Shown here: positions 49,770-58,828 of the stretch, piece by piece
Position numbering within the stretch: position 1 is the first letter of the stretch
Layout of the letters: each line of letters starts with the position of its first letter
Source of the DNA: Terebella lapidaria
Lineage: Eukaryota; Annelida; Polychaeta; Terebellida; Terebellidae
Length of the DNA: 64,000 bases
Direction of reading: 5' to 3'
Assembly: GCA_949152475.1 (NCBI GenBank)
Contig: OX424555.1
Span: 21,036,868 to 21,100,867, forward strand
The notes under the pieces: generated by a model
Told to the model about the DNA's origin: nothing
The model's database searches: none
The model's input: only the letters and a program-made list of their open reading frames with translations
Translations under genes and position numbers: made by a program

Positions 49770-52568
49770 TCACTTGTCCTCCCGTTCACGCCTGCTGGCG
49801 GGAGGAGGCGGGGCCGCTGGCGATGCCTGCCGCATCAGCTGTAGCTGTTCATCCGGGGGTAACCTTGGCAGAATGGACACAATTGTGGCCAAAAGCTCCC
49901 CCGGAATGGTCGGTGTGGACGGGGTCGTCGGGGCTGTTGCCTCCGGAGTAGTTGGGGTCGACGCTGCTTGGAGCCGAGCGTTTTCCTGTTGGAGGTTATC
50001 AACTCGATCCTCCAACTGAGTCACGCGAACTCGGAGCCGAAGATTTTCCTCGGACAGGGCGTCCGGGAACGTGGGCTGGTGGCGCTCATGTAGGGCGCCC
50101 ATCCCAAAGCCGACAGACAGGCCGTTGTACTCTGCCTGTCTGATGTGATGATCCAGGGCCGACAGATACTCCCGACGAATTAGTCGCAAGTACTGGTGCG
50201 CTAAATCGTCAGCGCGGGCGAGTGACAGGGTCGGAAGGTGCTCCTCCGGTTCTGACGGCAGGAGCAAGGGGTCGGCGTTGTGGGCGGCCTGTTCGAGACG
50301 AGCCGTCCAGAAGTCCTCGTGGAATCCGAGGTAGTTCGGGAGCCGCTGGGCGTCCTCATCCCGTAGAAAATCTGTGAGGTCGGGATTCTGGCCGGGTAGT
50401 GCCTGCAGGCCGGGAAGCGAGCGGGTCGCCAAACGTCTGCCGTGTTGCCGCAGGAACTGGAAATCAGCCGCGAACTCGCCGGATCCATGAAGCGGCAGAC
50501 GCTCGTCGAGGTCTCGGTGGAGTGACTCGAGCTGCTCTGGGTCGTCCACTTGGAGTCGGGGCCGGTCTCTATCGGTGCCGCGTGTCGGAACGGAGCGCAG
50601 AGGCTCCACTTCCTCCGTGAGGTACGGTGGGAGCGGGACGGGTTCCACCATCCGTCGTGAAGGCTCCGGTGAAGATTCCGGGGTCGAAAACGGTGTCGGG
50701 GTCGCACGTACAGGAGATCCGGGTGCAATCTCCCTGAGTGGAGGTGGCCGATCCTCAACTGGGCTCTTCGGCTCGGGAGTCTCCTTGCCGGTTGATGACG
50801 ATACCGGTGTGGTATTCAGGGGTCGACTTGGGAGTGGCGGATACTCCTCAGGTGGAGGGACCAATCCCTCACGGACTCGGTAGTCCGTGACGTTAGAGGC
50901 CGTGGGTCGTTCCACAACCATCCGCCGGGGTATGTTATCCGACGGCCGAGCTCTAGACGGGGTCGAGGATGTCACTGTGGTGACCGGTCGAGTTGTCGCT
51001 GGCGACACCACTGTCGCGAACGAAGCCGTCGTGACGACTGCCGAGGCCGAAACACCGGCGGTCGTTGTCGGGACCTCCTCCGCCGTGCTCACTGATGTCG
51101 TCTGGTAGTTTATGGGCCGAACGAAGAAGATCGTACTGGGTCGTCGAATTCGAACCCGCGTATTCATGGTCTCGATGTCACTGACCATGCGGGTAAGCCG
51201 AATCTCGTCTGCCGGGGTCGAAGCACGATTGTACTCCAGTCGACGGAGTACCTGTTGCACTTCCGGGGCCGAGTTGGGCGGATACTGCTCAAAGAGCTCT
51301 GGCGCCATGTGCCAGATGCCGAACGTCAGGACGGTGTTGACATCCCTCCTGAAGATCGGGATGTTGGCCGGAACTCTTGGGGGTCGATAATTCGGGTTCG
51401 GCTGCATGTCGACTCTGCAGCGTAGCGCGAACCTGACGAGCATGGGGCCGGATGCCGATAGTCGTCCTTCCTGGTAGAAGGGGAACGACGTCACGTGTTG
51501 CGGGGTCGCTTGAGACAGATGCCGGAACATCTCCTCCTGGGCCAATGTCCGGAAGCCGTCGCGGGCCGGACACACGAAGTAGCGCAGGAACGGAAAATGA
51601 TACGCTAGCACGTGCGCATCAAGACTCTGGGCCGTCCGAAAAGGTCCGCGTCGTGGCACGGAGGACCACTGTCGTTCTCCTGCTCCCTCCTCTTCGCCGA
51701 TGCAGAAGGGGCACTCGAATCGACCGTCTCCACGCTGTAGCGGGGCCAATGTGAGGAGGTTTCCCTCCGACAGGGTCGACTGCTCATCGAAGTTATGGAT
51801 GTGGCCGTATCCAGCGCTCCGATTTCGCTTACTGAGTGGAACCTTGTTCCAGTCTATGGGCCGAGTTCCGTAGGGTGTCACGGGAGGTGGCACCAATTCC
51901 ATTAATTCCGCCACTTGCCGACGGAAAGTCGAGGTCGGGGCCGTAATAGCAGATCCGCCGCTGGAGCGTGACGAACTGCTGGAGGTCGATCGGGCTCCCG
52001 CTCCATGCTTCTTCTTGAAAGAAGTATAAGTTCTCTTGTTTGGAGAACGGGAGGCCGCAGGTCGTGCTACCGCTGAACCGGAAGCGGGTGAAGTCGGGGC
52101 CGGAGCGATCGGGGCGATCACCTGATTTGCTGGGTCGGGTTGGCGGCTCGCGGTGGCGACTCGTTGAGCTTCTTGGGCCGCTTGTCGTGCCTCAATCGCA
52201 CGCTGGACGATACTTCCGCCCTCCTCGAGTCGGCGGAAGCGTTCGGGGTCGATATTGAAGATATCGTCCGGAGTCGGGCTCGGTGTATGGCGCTCTCCTC
52301 GTTGCGCCAGCTTGCTCCGGGCCGTTTTGGGTCGCGCTCCCTTTTCCGATCCACTTGCCGTGTCACTGAGCGTGACTGGATCGCGCTGTTCAGGCTGCGA
52401 GTCGGGGCCGGACGAACCTTCGTTGTCGGGGACGACTATAGGATGATCCGATTCATCCCCGGTGTCGATCACTTGGACGGTGACGTTATCGCCGTCCAAC
52501 TTAACTGTGCGGGGCCGATTATCACCTGGGTCGCCATTTTCCCGGTCGTCTCCGGGTTTGTCAGCCAT
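49770..52568 (-). CDS. ORF3 of the LTR element, 932-aa protein of unknown function
   Basis: Starts at a clean ATG (MADKPGDD). I do not recognise the family. Residues 1-220 are acidic then Ser/Pro/basic and look disordered, with a basic patch K-R-T-Y-T-S-F-K-K-K (178-187). A Cys/His cluster follows: C286-x2-C289 ... H319-x4-H324, then C333 and H350/H358, preceded by F-E, so a C2H2-like zinc-binding fold is likely. Residues 490-660 are Thr/Pro-rich. Residues 838-870 form leucine-spaced heptads typical of a coiled coil (L-R-L-R-V-R-V-T-Q-L-E-D-R-V). A Pro-rich tail ends the protein. It sits where env-like or accessory genes sit in other LTR elements, but there is no signal peptide or membrane segment, so it is not an envelope protein. 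A role in RNA or DNA binding is inference. The frame is intact. Confidence 0.85.
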   Translation of the reverse strand: MADKPGDDRENGDPGDNRPRTVKLDGDNVTVQVIDTGDESDHPIVVPDNEGSSGPDSQPEQRDPVTLSDTASGSEKGARPKTARSKLAQRGERHTPSPTPDDIFNIDPERFRRLEEGGSIVQRAIEARQAAQEAQRVATASRQPDPANQVIAPIAPAPTSPASGSAVARPAASRSPNKRTYTSFKKKHGAGARSTSSSSSRSSGGSAITAPTSTFRRQVAELMELVPPPVTPYGTRPIDWNKVPLSKRNRSAGYGHIHNFDEQSTLSEGNLLTLAPLQRGDGRFECPFCIGEEEGAGERQWSSVPRRGPFRTAQSLDAHVLAYHFPFLRYFVCPARDGFRTLAQEEMFRHLSQATPQHVTSFPFYQEGRLSASGPMLVRFALRCRVDMQPNPNYRPPRVPANIPIFRRDVNTVLTFGIWHMAPELFEQYPPNSAPEVQQVLRRLEYNRASTPADEIRLTRMVSDIETMNTRVRIRRPSTIFFVRPINYQTTSVSTAEEVPTTTAGVSASAVVTTASFATVVSPATTRPVTTVTSSTPSRARPSDNIPRRMVVERPTASNVTDYRVREGLVPPPEEYPPLPSRPLNTTPVSSSTGKETPEPKSPVEDRPPPLREIAPGSPVRATPTPFSTPESSPEPSRRMVEPVPLPPYLTEEVEPLRSVPTRGTDRDRPRLQVDDPEQLESLHRDLDERLPLHGSGEFAADFQFLRQHGRRLATRSLPGLQALPGQNPDLTDFLRDEDAQRLPNYLGFHEDFWTARLEQAAHNADPLLLPSEPEEHLPTLSLARADDLAHQYLRLIRREYLSALDHHIRQAEYNGLSVGFGMGALHERHQPTFPDALSEENLRLRVRVTQLEDRVDNLQQENARLQAASTPTTPEATAPTTPSTPTIPGELLATIVSILPRLPPDEQLQLMRQASPAAPPPPASRREREDK

Positions 52569-54019
52569 GCTGACGGGCCGAAATCAAGCCGAAGTACTTC
52601 CCGAGTACTGACTAGGCTGGTTGTAACAAAGTCTGGATTTCTTCAAAACCAGCCTAGTTCAAATGCCGATAATACAAGCCGAATTAACTCCAAAGTCTTG
52701 TGACCAGGATTTCAATGATATCACAGTCTATAGGCCGATAAATATTGTTCGATTAGCACAGTTTCTATAACAATAGTCTGTATCTCAATAGCCGAAACTT
52801 CTGACAATAGTCCTTCTCCTCCAAAGTCTCAGGCACAAGTGACCTGATTGCCGCTAATCTTCAATGCCGTACACAAAGATGCTGACAGCATCTCGATTCT
52901 TAGAACTGGGCCGGGGGGCGCTCTCTATATGTATAGAAAACGTCTTTACGCTATGTATCATTGTTCCAAGCGTACACACAGCAAGGCGGGGCCGTCGTCA
53001 AGGAAACGCGGGGCGATCCTTCTCTGACCTCTTGGGTCAGTCCATTACGACAGTAGGGGTGTCCTCACACTGTCCAGATTTCCGTATGTCCAGCTGCCGT
53101 CCCCTGGATAACTCGTGCCGAATCATTGTCTATTTATACTAGTCGACTGTTCAGATTACTGGGCTCTTTTTGCCCGACGACTCACTATTGTAATTATTAG
53201 GGGCGACTTCATGTAGGTGCTGTAAACAGCTAAAATGTTTATTAGCGCTCGTGCGTGCCTTGTGAACTCATCAGTCCATCATTCCTTCTCCCACAAGTTA
53301 GCGCACAATAAACTACGGGGTCGAGTTGCTGTTTCACAGACGACACACAGTTATTAAAGGCTGAGATATGAATATCAATCGCTCACAGGGGCGGACATCG
53401 TTCCATTCATTTTCAGCCAGTTCACAGGACGACGGGGCCGCAAATATGGTAGGGGTCGAAATTGCAATGATCTGGGTCGGTCACACCGCGGCGCTTTGAA
53501 TATTTTTTTGGGTGATGAATTTGATGACAGGCCGCATCTTGGCATGATAGCTATGTAGTGACTGGTTCACGTACCACTGGGCCGTTCCTCCGAATATTAC
53601 ATGGAGTGAGTAGAGGCTCTGTCGACGCATACTCCAGAACGAATCACACTATCACCTCTTCGACAACTAAGTGGCCTTACTCACGGTGTGACTGGTTATT
53701 ATCCTCTTCGGCTGACACATGGATTGAAGCTTTACATGATAATCTTAGTCATTGCGTAACATACGCCTTGATCAATGGTACATGTTATACGGGGTCGAAA
53801 CACATATCATCATGCAACCAATTTTCCACCAGCATCATAATTATAATATCATATCTAGTGTGTATATATCGAGTTTGCCTCACTGACATCTTGTACATGT
53901 TAAATGCATATATTGTTATTGTAATATAATATATTATTATTGGGAAAGACATGATATCATAGTCCATTAGACATGCATAATTCATCATCAATGGTATCAA
54001 TCAGATAACAAGGCCGGGG
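52569..54019 (-). other. 1.45 kb internal spacer between integrase and ORF3
   Basis: No protein is recognisable here, and I found no remnant of RT, RNase H or protease. It is AT-richer than the flanking ORFs but still carries nine GGG(T/C)CG motifs and, at 52570-52870, repeated GCCGA cores (about 52576, 52588, 52671, 52679, 52733, 52791). It also contains the stem-loop at 52611-52658. It may be the untranslated leader of an ORF3 transcript. Confidence 0.6.
52611..52658 (-). promoter_or_regulatory. Stem-loop just upstream of ORF3 start
   Basis: ACTAGGCTGGTT (52611-52622) and AACCAGCCTAGT (52647-52658) are perfect 12-nt inverted repeats with a 24-nt loop. The structure ends 43 nt before the ORF3 ATG. 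It could influence transcription, splicing or translation of ORF3; the function is not shown. Confidence 0.6.
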
Positions 54020-54622
54020 TTATCTGTAGCGGGCCGGTCTGCGTGCGTGGCGTCTGGGTCGGTTTGGTCGTGCAGGCGGGGGCGTAGCCTCGCTTGTCTC
54101 AGGGTCGGAAGATACCACAGGCTTTTGCCTGCGTGTCTTGCGTGCCGGTTTTGGAGTGTCGGAACTTGATCTGTGTGATCTTTTCCGTTGCCGATGTCGA
54201 CTTGAGCCGGATGAAGTCGGAGATCGCGATTGACGATCCTGGGTCGTGGGCGAATCAGACTCAGCTGTTTGGTCTGAATCGGTATGCCGATCTTGGACTG
54301 TTACCTCCCAAGGGTAATAGAACTCCTTGAGAAGTCCCATGGGGTCGGGTGACTGTTCTGGGTCGGACTTGCTTGACGACGACGTGGGTCGTACAGGGTC
54401 GGAGTAGATGTGGGCCGCTTGGTTGTCACCTTCGTATGGCTTGAGCACATCCAGATGAACAACACGAGTGTTCCGAGGGTTGGAAACCAGGGCGATTCGG
54501 TAATCAACCTCGGTTACACGGTCGATGATCCTCCAGGGACCAGTCCAGGGCCGCGCGAACTTATTATTCTGCGTGAGTGGCAGATAATAATACCGGACCA
54601 GTTCGCCTGGTTGAAACTGGGG
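54020..54622 (-). CDS. Integrase C-terminal extension with GPY/F module (after in-frame TGA)
   Basis: This stretch is in the same frame as the integrase ORF, directly after its TGA (54623-54625), and stays open to 54020. Its start reads F-Q-P-G-E-L-V then W-T-G-P-W-R-I-I-D-R-V and R-V-V-H-L-D-V-L-K-P-Y, the GPY/F chromatin-targeting module of Ty3/gypsy integrases. A Ser/Arg/Pro-rich basic tail follows (R-R-H-A-R-R-P-A-R-Y-R). A downstream ATG at 54448 opens a 142-codon frame but lies after the module, so the natural reading is that one stop interrupts the integrase. The stop may be a recent mutation (a CpG-type change is possible) or could be read through. Confidence 0.8.
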   Translation of the reverse strand, partial: PQFQPGELVRYYYLPLTQNNKFARPWTGPWRIIDRVTEVDYRIALVSNPRNTRVVHLDVLKPYEGDNQAAHIYSDPVRPTSSSSKSDPEQSPDPMGLLKEFYYPWEVTVQDRHTDSDQTAESDSPTTQDRQSRSPTSSGSSRHRQRKRSHRSSSDTPKPARKTRRQKPVVSSDPETSEATPPPARPNRPRRHARRPARYR

Positions 54623-56116
54623 TCATGGTTTCGCGTGGGCGTCATAACCCAACTTTTGCCGAATTGCCGCTTTCTCGAGATGGTCTTGGGCGAAACCGTG
54701 GGCCGTTCTGATGGCTTGCCGCAAATACTCCACATACTCCGGACCACACGGAGGTAGAGGCTCAGGGTCGTAGGTCGGAAACATGAGGTCGACTGGCAAG
54801 TTACACTCATGTCCATACACCATCAGATGCGGGGTGCATCCCGTGGACGAGTGTACTGAGGTTCGATAGGCCATTAACACATATGGCAAGTGCAAGTCCC
54901 AATCGTTTGCACGATCGCTGACGAACGCACTCAGCATGTTGAGCAATGTCCTGTTGAATCGCTCAACCTGGCCGTCGCTCTGGGGTCGGTATGGGGTCGT
55001 ACGAATCTTCTTAGCGCCCAGTAGACGCACAACATGCCGGAACAGGGACGACTCGAACTCAGTACCTTGATCGCTATGGACCGCTTTGGGGACACCGTGG
55101 TAGACTATCCACCGATTCACCAGGGTGTCGGCAACATTTTTGGCCGTATGTCGCCGTAGCGGAAAAGCGTCAGTGTACTTCGTAAAGTAGTCCGACACGA
55201 CTAGTACATACCGATAGCCTCTTCCCGTGACCTTGTGGGTGTCGAGGATGTCCATCGCTATTCTGTCGAACGGCGCTCCTGTCGGTAGCTGTGTCAGGGG
55301 CGATCTTTTTGGGGCCGGTTTACCCTTGCGGGTCACACATTGCGGGCAGCGGGCACACCAGCGGGCGACGTCCAGCGCCAAGCCGGGCCAGTAGAATCGG
55401 CGCCTGACTCTCTCGATGGTACGCTGTATGCCGAGATGTCCGACAATCTTGAGGTCGTGTAGTTGGTGCAGAACTTGTGTCCTGAGTGCTACGGGGAGCA
55501 CGGTCTGTACCACACGTCGTCCAGCGGGGTCGGGTCTTGTGTTTCGTACCAGTACTCTGTCTTGTAGCACCAGGAGGTTCCAGCGAGAAACAAGTGTCTT
55601 TACCTCCTCCCCGTGGCGTGCAACTTCTCTCGAGTCTGGTTTTGTGCCAGCTAGTACCCATTGTCGCACTCTCCCGACACTGGGGTCGGCTTGCTGTGCC
55701 GCGACAATGTCCTGGGTCGTATAGTCCGATAACCACTTTTGTCCATCAAGTGTGGTGTCCAAAGCACGGACTCGAACAACTTGGCGTGCCGAAATAAGGC
55801 GGGGCAACCGCAAGACCGGAGACATTATTGAATCACTGTCTAGGAGGTCTGCCCTTGTCTTGGCCGGAACAACGGTTATCCGACGAACTAGAGGTTTCCC
55901 GGAACTTGTTTCTGGGTCGGTTGGGGGCAACACCCCTTCAGGACGACGGTTTCCATGTGGTGGCCGTTGCGGTCGCGGTGCGGACACCCCTTCAGGAAAA
56001 GAGGCCGGTTTCGGGGTCGGAGCTTGACATTTTGTACACACCCCTTCAAGGAGCTGAGGTGTGGGCTGGGCCGGCTGCGGGGTCGTTATTGGTGTCGTTA
56101 CCGGTACAGTAGTCAT
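54623..56116 (-). CDS. int: Truncated Pol: tether plus integrase (497 aa), no RT
   Basis: Residues 1-130 are a Pro-rich linker like the region that normally follows RNase H. Then come an H2C2 zinc-binding domain (H220, H227, C257, C260) and the catalytic core with D289, D349 and E385, spacing D-59-D-35-E, all intact. Motifs H-S-D-Q-G-T-E-F and Y-R-P-Q-S-D-G-Q-V-E-R-F-N are typical of Ty3/gypsy integrases. The protein would cut and join element cDNA into the host chromosome. The frame is -1 relative to Gag and overlaps the Gag end by about 43 nt (56188-56230). A stop at 54623 removes the GPY/F module. The lack of protease, RT and RNase H upstream is the outstanding oddity. Confidence 0.93.
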   Translation of the reverse strand: MTTVPVTTPITTPQPAQPTPQLLEGVCTKCQAPTPKPASFPEGVSAPRPQRPPHGNRRPEGVLPPTDPETSSGKPLVRRITVVPAKTRADLLDSDSIMSPVLRLPRLISARQVVRVRALDTTLDGQKWLSDYTTQDIVAAQQADPSVGRVRQWVLAGTKPDSREVARHGEEVKTLVSRWNLLVLQDRVLVRNTRPDPAGRRVVQTVLPVALRTQVLHQLHDLKIVGHLGIQRTIERVRRRFYWPGLALDVARWCARCPQCVTRKGKPAPKRSPLTQLPTGAPFDRIAMDILDTHKVTGRGYRYVLVVSDYFTKYTDAFPLRRHTAKNVADTLVNRWIVYHGVPKAVHSDQGTEFESSLFRHVVRLLGAKKIRTTPYRPQSDGQVERFNRTLLNMLSAFVSDRANDWDLHLPYVLMAYRTSVHSSTGCTPHLMVYGHECNLPVDLMFPTYDPEPLPPCGPEYVEYLRQAIRTAHGFAQDHLEKAAIRQKLGYDAHAKP

Positions 56117-56187
56117 GACAACCGCAGATGTGGAGCGGGGAACGTTGTCCTGTTGTCTGGAAGGTCCTTGCTCCTCAGCACCTTCCC

Positions 56188-56230
56188 CTACTGGTTTGAC
56201 GACGGGGTCGGAGGTGTTGGTGGGGCCGGT
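56188..56230 (-). promoter_or_regulatory. Gag/integrase overlap (putative -1 frameshift window)
   Basis: In the integrase frame the last upstream stop is at 56231-56233, and the Gag stop is at 56188-56190, so any -1 slip must occur in these 43 nt. I see no canonical X-XXY-YYZ heptamer in the right phase. Separate initiation at the integrase ATG (56116) is an alternative. Confidence 0.45.
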
Positions 56231-58764
56231 TTAGTTTGGTTACCGGTTTGGTTAGGTACTGACAACACTTGAGCTGTCCTTCTGTCAGTACCGGGACCAT
56301 TGGGCCGAAATGCTAGCGGTTTCATGCCGTTACGTACTAGCACATCCTTAAGCCGAAAGCATCGCATCCAGCGATGGCCGGGCTTCTTGCAAAAGAAGCA
56401 CACCATGGGTCGTCCGGGTTGCGGGGGTCGATCACCTTTCATCGGGGCCGTTGTTCGTAGGACAGAGAAGATAGCCGTTTCCTCGCACAGTCCATTCTCG
56501 TCACTAAGGACGCACTGGAAGGCTTCGGCCACCCACTCGCGTGAGCTGGTTGGCACTGAGTGTTCGTCGCAACCTTGTAGGCCGGTAGTGTCACTGTCCG
56601 CGGGGTCGTAGTAGGCCGCAATTTGCTCTGGGGTTAGTGTTTCCCCCTGAGTGACTTGTCCCATGGCACAGGACAGTTCCTCATTGACAGGGTCGTCTTC
56701 CGCGTATCCGCTTGCGGAAATGTCAGCACGTCGTGTGCCTCGATGTCGATCTCTGGCTGTCCTCTGTTGACGACTCTCTACCTTGAGAACGGCCGTAAGT
56801 GCCTCACTGTAACTGTTAAAAGTGAGGGCACACAGTTTATCGGCGATGGGGTCGGGTTGGCCGTTCACGAATTGCGCAATCACAGTTCGTTGCCGCGACG
56901 TTGGCGTAACGTCGTCGAACACTTGCTCCGCCAGGGCCTGGAGTCGCTCCATGTAGTGTTCCGCGTCCTCTTTTCGTTCCCGCTTGAGGAACGGGAAATC
57001 GTCCCGTTTGGACTGTCGACGGGGCTCGGGTTCCCAGCCCTCTAGGAGTTGGCGACGGAACTCTCCCCAGGGAGTTGCGACCGGGATATTGAGAGCTAGC
57101 GCTTCAGCGCGGCCGCGTAGCGTGCTCCGGAAGGTCGTCGTCTTGTTGAGGTCGGAGTAAGTAAAGGCCGCAGTGAATTGTTCGAAACTCCGAACGTATT
57201 GAGTGAGATTGCCCTCCTTAAAGGTCGCACGCCATTGAGCCATTTTAGCCGTAGCCAACGTTTGGGGCTCAGACGTGAGTCTTTGTGGCGTGGGCGTGTC
57301 AACACTCACCGCAACTGGTGTAGTCGCTGTAGTGACCGTCGGAGTCGGAACAGCCGAAGTCGCCGGAGCCGTCGTATCTGGGCCGATCGGGGTCGCGTTA
57401 GCGGGGGCGGTCGGTGCTGTCGTCGCGGAGACGGCGAGCGATGCGGCGGGTGGTGCCGTCGTGTGGCTGGGGTCGTGTGGTGCTTGTGCAGCGGGGGCCG
57501 GTTGACTGTATGGAGGCGTCACCCATGGTATCCCGACTGAGGGTGGGAATACAGCCGGTGGTGGATATCGGTATACCGATCCATCCGGGCATACACCATG
57601 GTACACTAATCCGGGTTGTGCACCATGATAGCCGGTGTCAGCGATCACGCTGGGAACGCCACCATATCCAGGCGGTGGGTTCGCGTAGCCGACATGCGGT
57701 GAATAGTATCCGACAGCTACTCCATTTGGAACACCGCTTGTTGCGCCAGGGTATCCGACTGGCGGTACACCATATCCGTTGGTGTTTCCGACTGATTGTG
57801 AGATCGGAGGTCCGATCATTTGCACAACACTTTCTGCCGGAGCAGACACAACTTGATCTTGCGACGGATCGAAGCGCGGTTGTTCTCCGGTAGTCGGCGA
57901 TGGTCGGTGCGTGGTCGGCGCGGGAGCGCGTGTGTCGGAAGTCGGCGTGTCGGGGTCGCAGGGTCGGCGACTTGATGTCGAGGGTGCTTGTCGGGGTCGC
58001 GCTTGTCGCATGGTGGCGCGAGGTTCCGCCATTGTGTCGCTGGGTCGTTGTTGTCGTAGCGGCGTCGCGATCCGGGTAGCGGTCGTCATCAGGATGTCTT
58101 CGGATGTCGCTCCCGTCTGGCTGGGTCGTGTGTACTCTACCACCGTAGGCTCGGTCGGTATGCGTGAGTACATTTCTGGCGCGGGGCCGTGTTGTCTCGG
58201 CGTCATGGACGGCGCCAGGGGTCGATTGGCCGAATAAGCGTTCGGCGGGGTCGATTCCGGAACATTGTCAGACTGACAAACCCACTGTCGTATCCGAGAG
58301 TTACTTGGTGGGTGCGTAACCATTGACGTGTCTATGGTTACCGGCCGAACGTCTACTGCTAATTGTTCTGGGTCGATATCACAATCTACGCTCGCTCTTT
58401 GACGTGAGCGCGTATAGTTTCTGTCGGCAAAGTCACTTTTCTGGGTCGCTCTAGCGGGCGTGGCCGAGTACGCTCTAGCGTGCGCACGCAGAATGTCACT
58501 TACTGTATGTGACGGGTCGAGCGGGTCTTCGTCTAGGAACTCCTGCACCAGGTCGGCAGGCGGCGAAAACGATCTCAGGGACGAATGGTCGCCAATGGAG
58601 TCGAAAAGGCCGGACGGTTGTTGCTCCTGCGACAGTGGAACTGTATCGCTCATGGCAACTGAGCGAGGGCCGGAAGGTCGGAAGGCCGGATTCGGATTGA
58701 TCGTCACTTCATCATCCGTAGGGTCGAGTGGCTCACCGCGGGAGGCTCCCGGGGCCAATGCCAT
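56188..58764 (-). CDS. gag: Gag polyprotein with CCHC zinc knuckle (858 aa)
   Basis: The first ATG is at 58764, only 65 bases after the 5' LTR. Residues 1-500 are long, disordered and Pro/Ser/Thr-rich, including a Gly/Tyr/Pro-rich, prion-like stretch at about 330-420 (repeats of G-Y, V-G-Y, P-P-G-Y-G-G). Residues about 505-670 form a retrotransposon capsid domain (M-A-Q-W-R-A-T-F, L-R-G-R-A-E-A-L, W-G-E-F-R-R-Q-L-L, Q-F-V-N-G-Q-P-D-P). A zinc knuckle C-x2-C-x4-H-x4-C (C-F-F-C-K-K-P-G-H-R-W-M-R-C, about 789-802) is the nucleocapsid motif that binds genomic RNA. The N-terminal half is far longer than usual for Ty3/gypsy Gag. It ends at TAG 56188-56190; the integrase frame would need a -1 shift, or separate expression. 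Confidence 0.92.
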   Translation of the reverse strand: MALAPGASRGEPLDPTDDEVTINPNPAFRPSGPRSVAMSDTVPLSQEQQPSGLFDSIGDHSSLRSFSPPADLVQEFLDEDPLDPSHTVSDILRAHARAYSATPARATQKSDFADRNYTRSRQRASVDCDIDPEQLAVDVRPVTIDTSMVTHPPSNSRIRQWVCQSDNVPESTPPNAYSANRPLAPSMTPRQHGPAPEMYSRIPTEPTVVEYTRPSQTGATSEDILMTTATRIATPLRQQRPSDTMAEPRATMRQARPRQAPSTSSRRPCDPDTPTSDTRAPAPTTHRPSPTTGEQPRFDPSQDQVVSAPAESVVQMIGPPISQSVGNTNGYGVPPVGYPGATSGVPNGVAVGYYSPHVGYANPPPGYGGVPSVIADTGYHGAQPGLVYHGVCPDGSVYRYPPPAVFPPSVGIPWVTPPYSQPAPAAQAPHDPSHTTAPPAASLAVSATTAPTAPANATPIGPDTTAPATSAVPTPTVTTATTPVAVSVDTPTPQRLTSEPQTLATAKMAQWRATFKEGNLTQYVRSFEQFTAAFTYSDLNKTTTFRSTLRGRAEALALNIPVATPWGEFRRQLLEGWEPEPRRQSKRDDFPFLKRERKEDAEHYMERLQALAEQVFDDVTPTSRQRTVIAQFVNGQPDPIADKLCALTFNSYSEALTAVLKVESRQQRTARDRHRGTRRADISASGYAEDDPVNEELSCAMGQVTQGETLTPEQIAAYYDPADSDTTGLQGCDEHSVPTSSREWVAEAFQCVLSDENGLCEETAIFSVLRTTAPMKGDRPPQPGRPMVCFFCKKPGHRWMRCFRLKDVLVRNGMKPLAFRPNGPGTDRRTAQVLSVPNQTGNQTKPAPPTPPTPSSNQ

Positions 58765-58810
58765 CAATGCCGGTCAGGTCTGGGTCGATAATCCGAGACT
58801 AGCTCAGATC

Positions 58811-58828
58811 CTGGTCGAACGGCGCCAA
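58811..58828 (-). promoter_or_regulatory. Primer binding site
   Basis: Sense strand TGGCGCCGTTCGACCAGG starts at the first base after the 5' LTR. TGG plus GCGCC fits the CCA 3' end of a host tRNA. I could not identify the tRNA. Confidence 0.7.

Noticed and set aside
52445..52470. D-T-G near the ORF3 start as a retroviral-type protease
   Set aside because: D-T-G is followed by D-E-S in an acidic disordered stretch, without the hydrophobic strands and flap residues of an aspartic protease.
52140..52703. 187-codon plus-strand frame antisense to ORF3
   Set aside because: It overlaps the long ORF3 on the opposite strand and is explained by its high GC content and motif repetition. No recognisable protein.
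57414..57893. 159-codon plus-strand frame antisense to Gag
   Set aside because: Shadow of the Gag frame; low-complexity translation.
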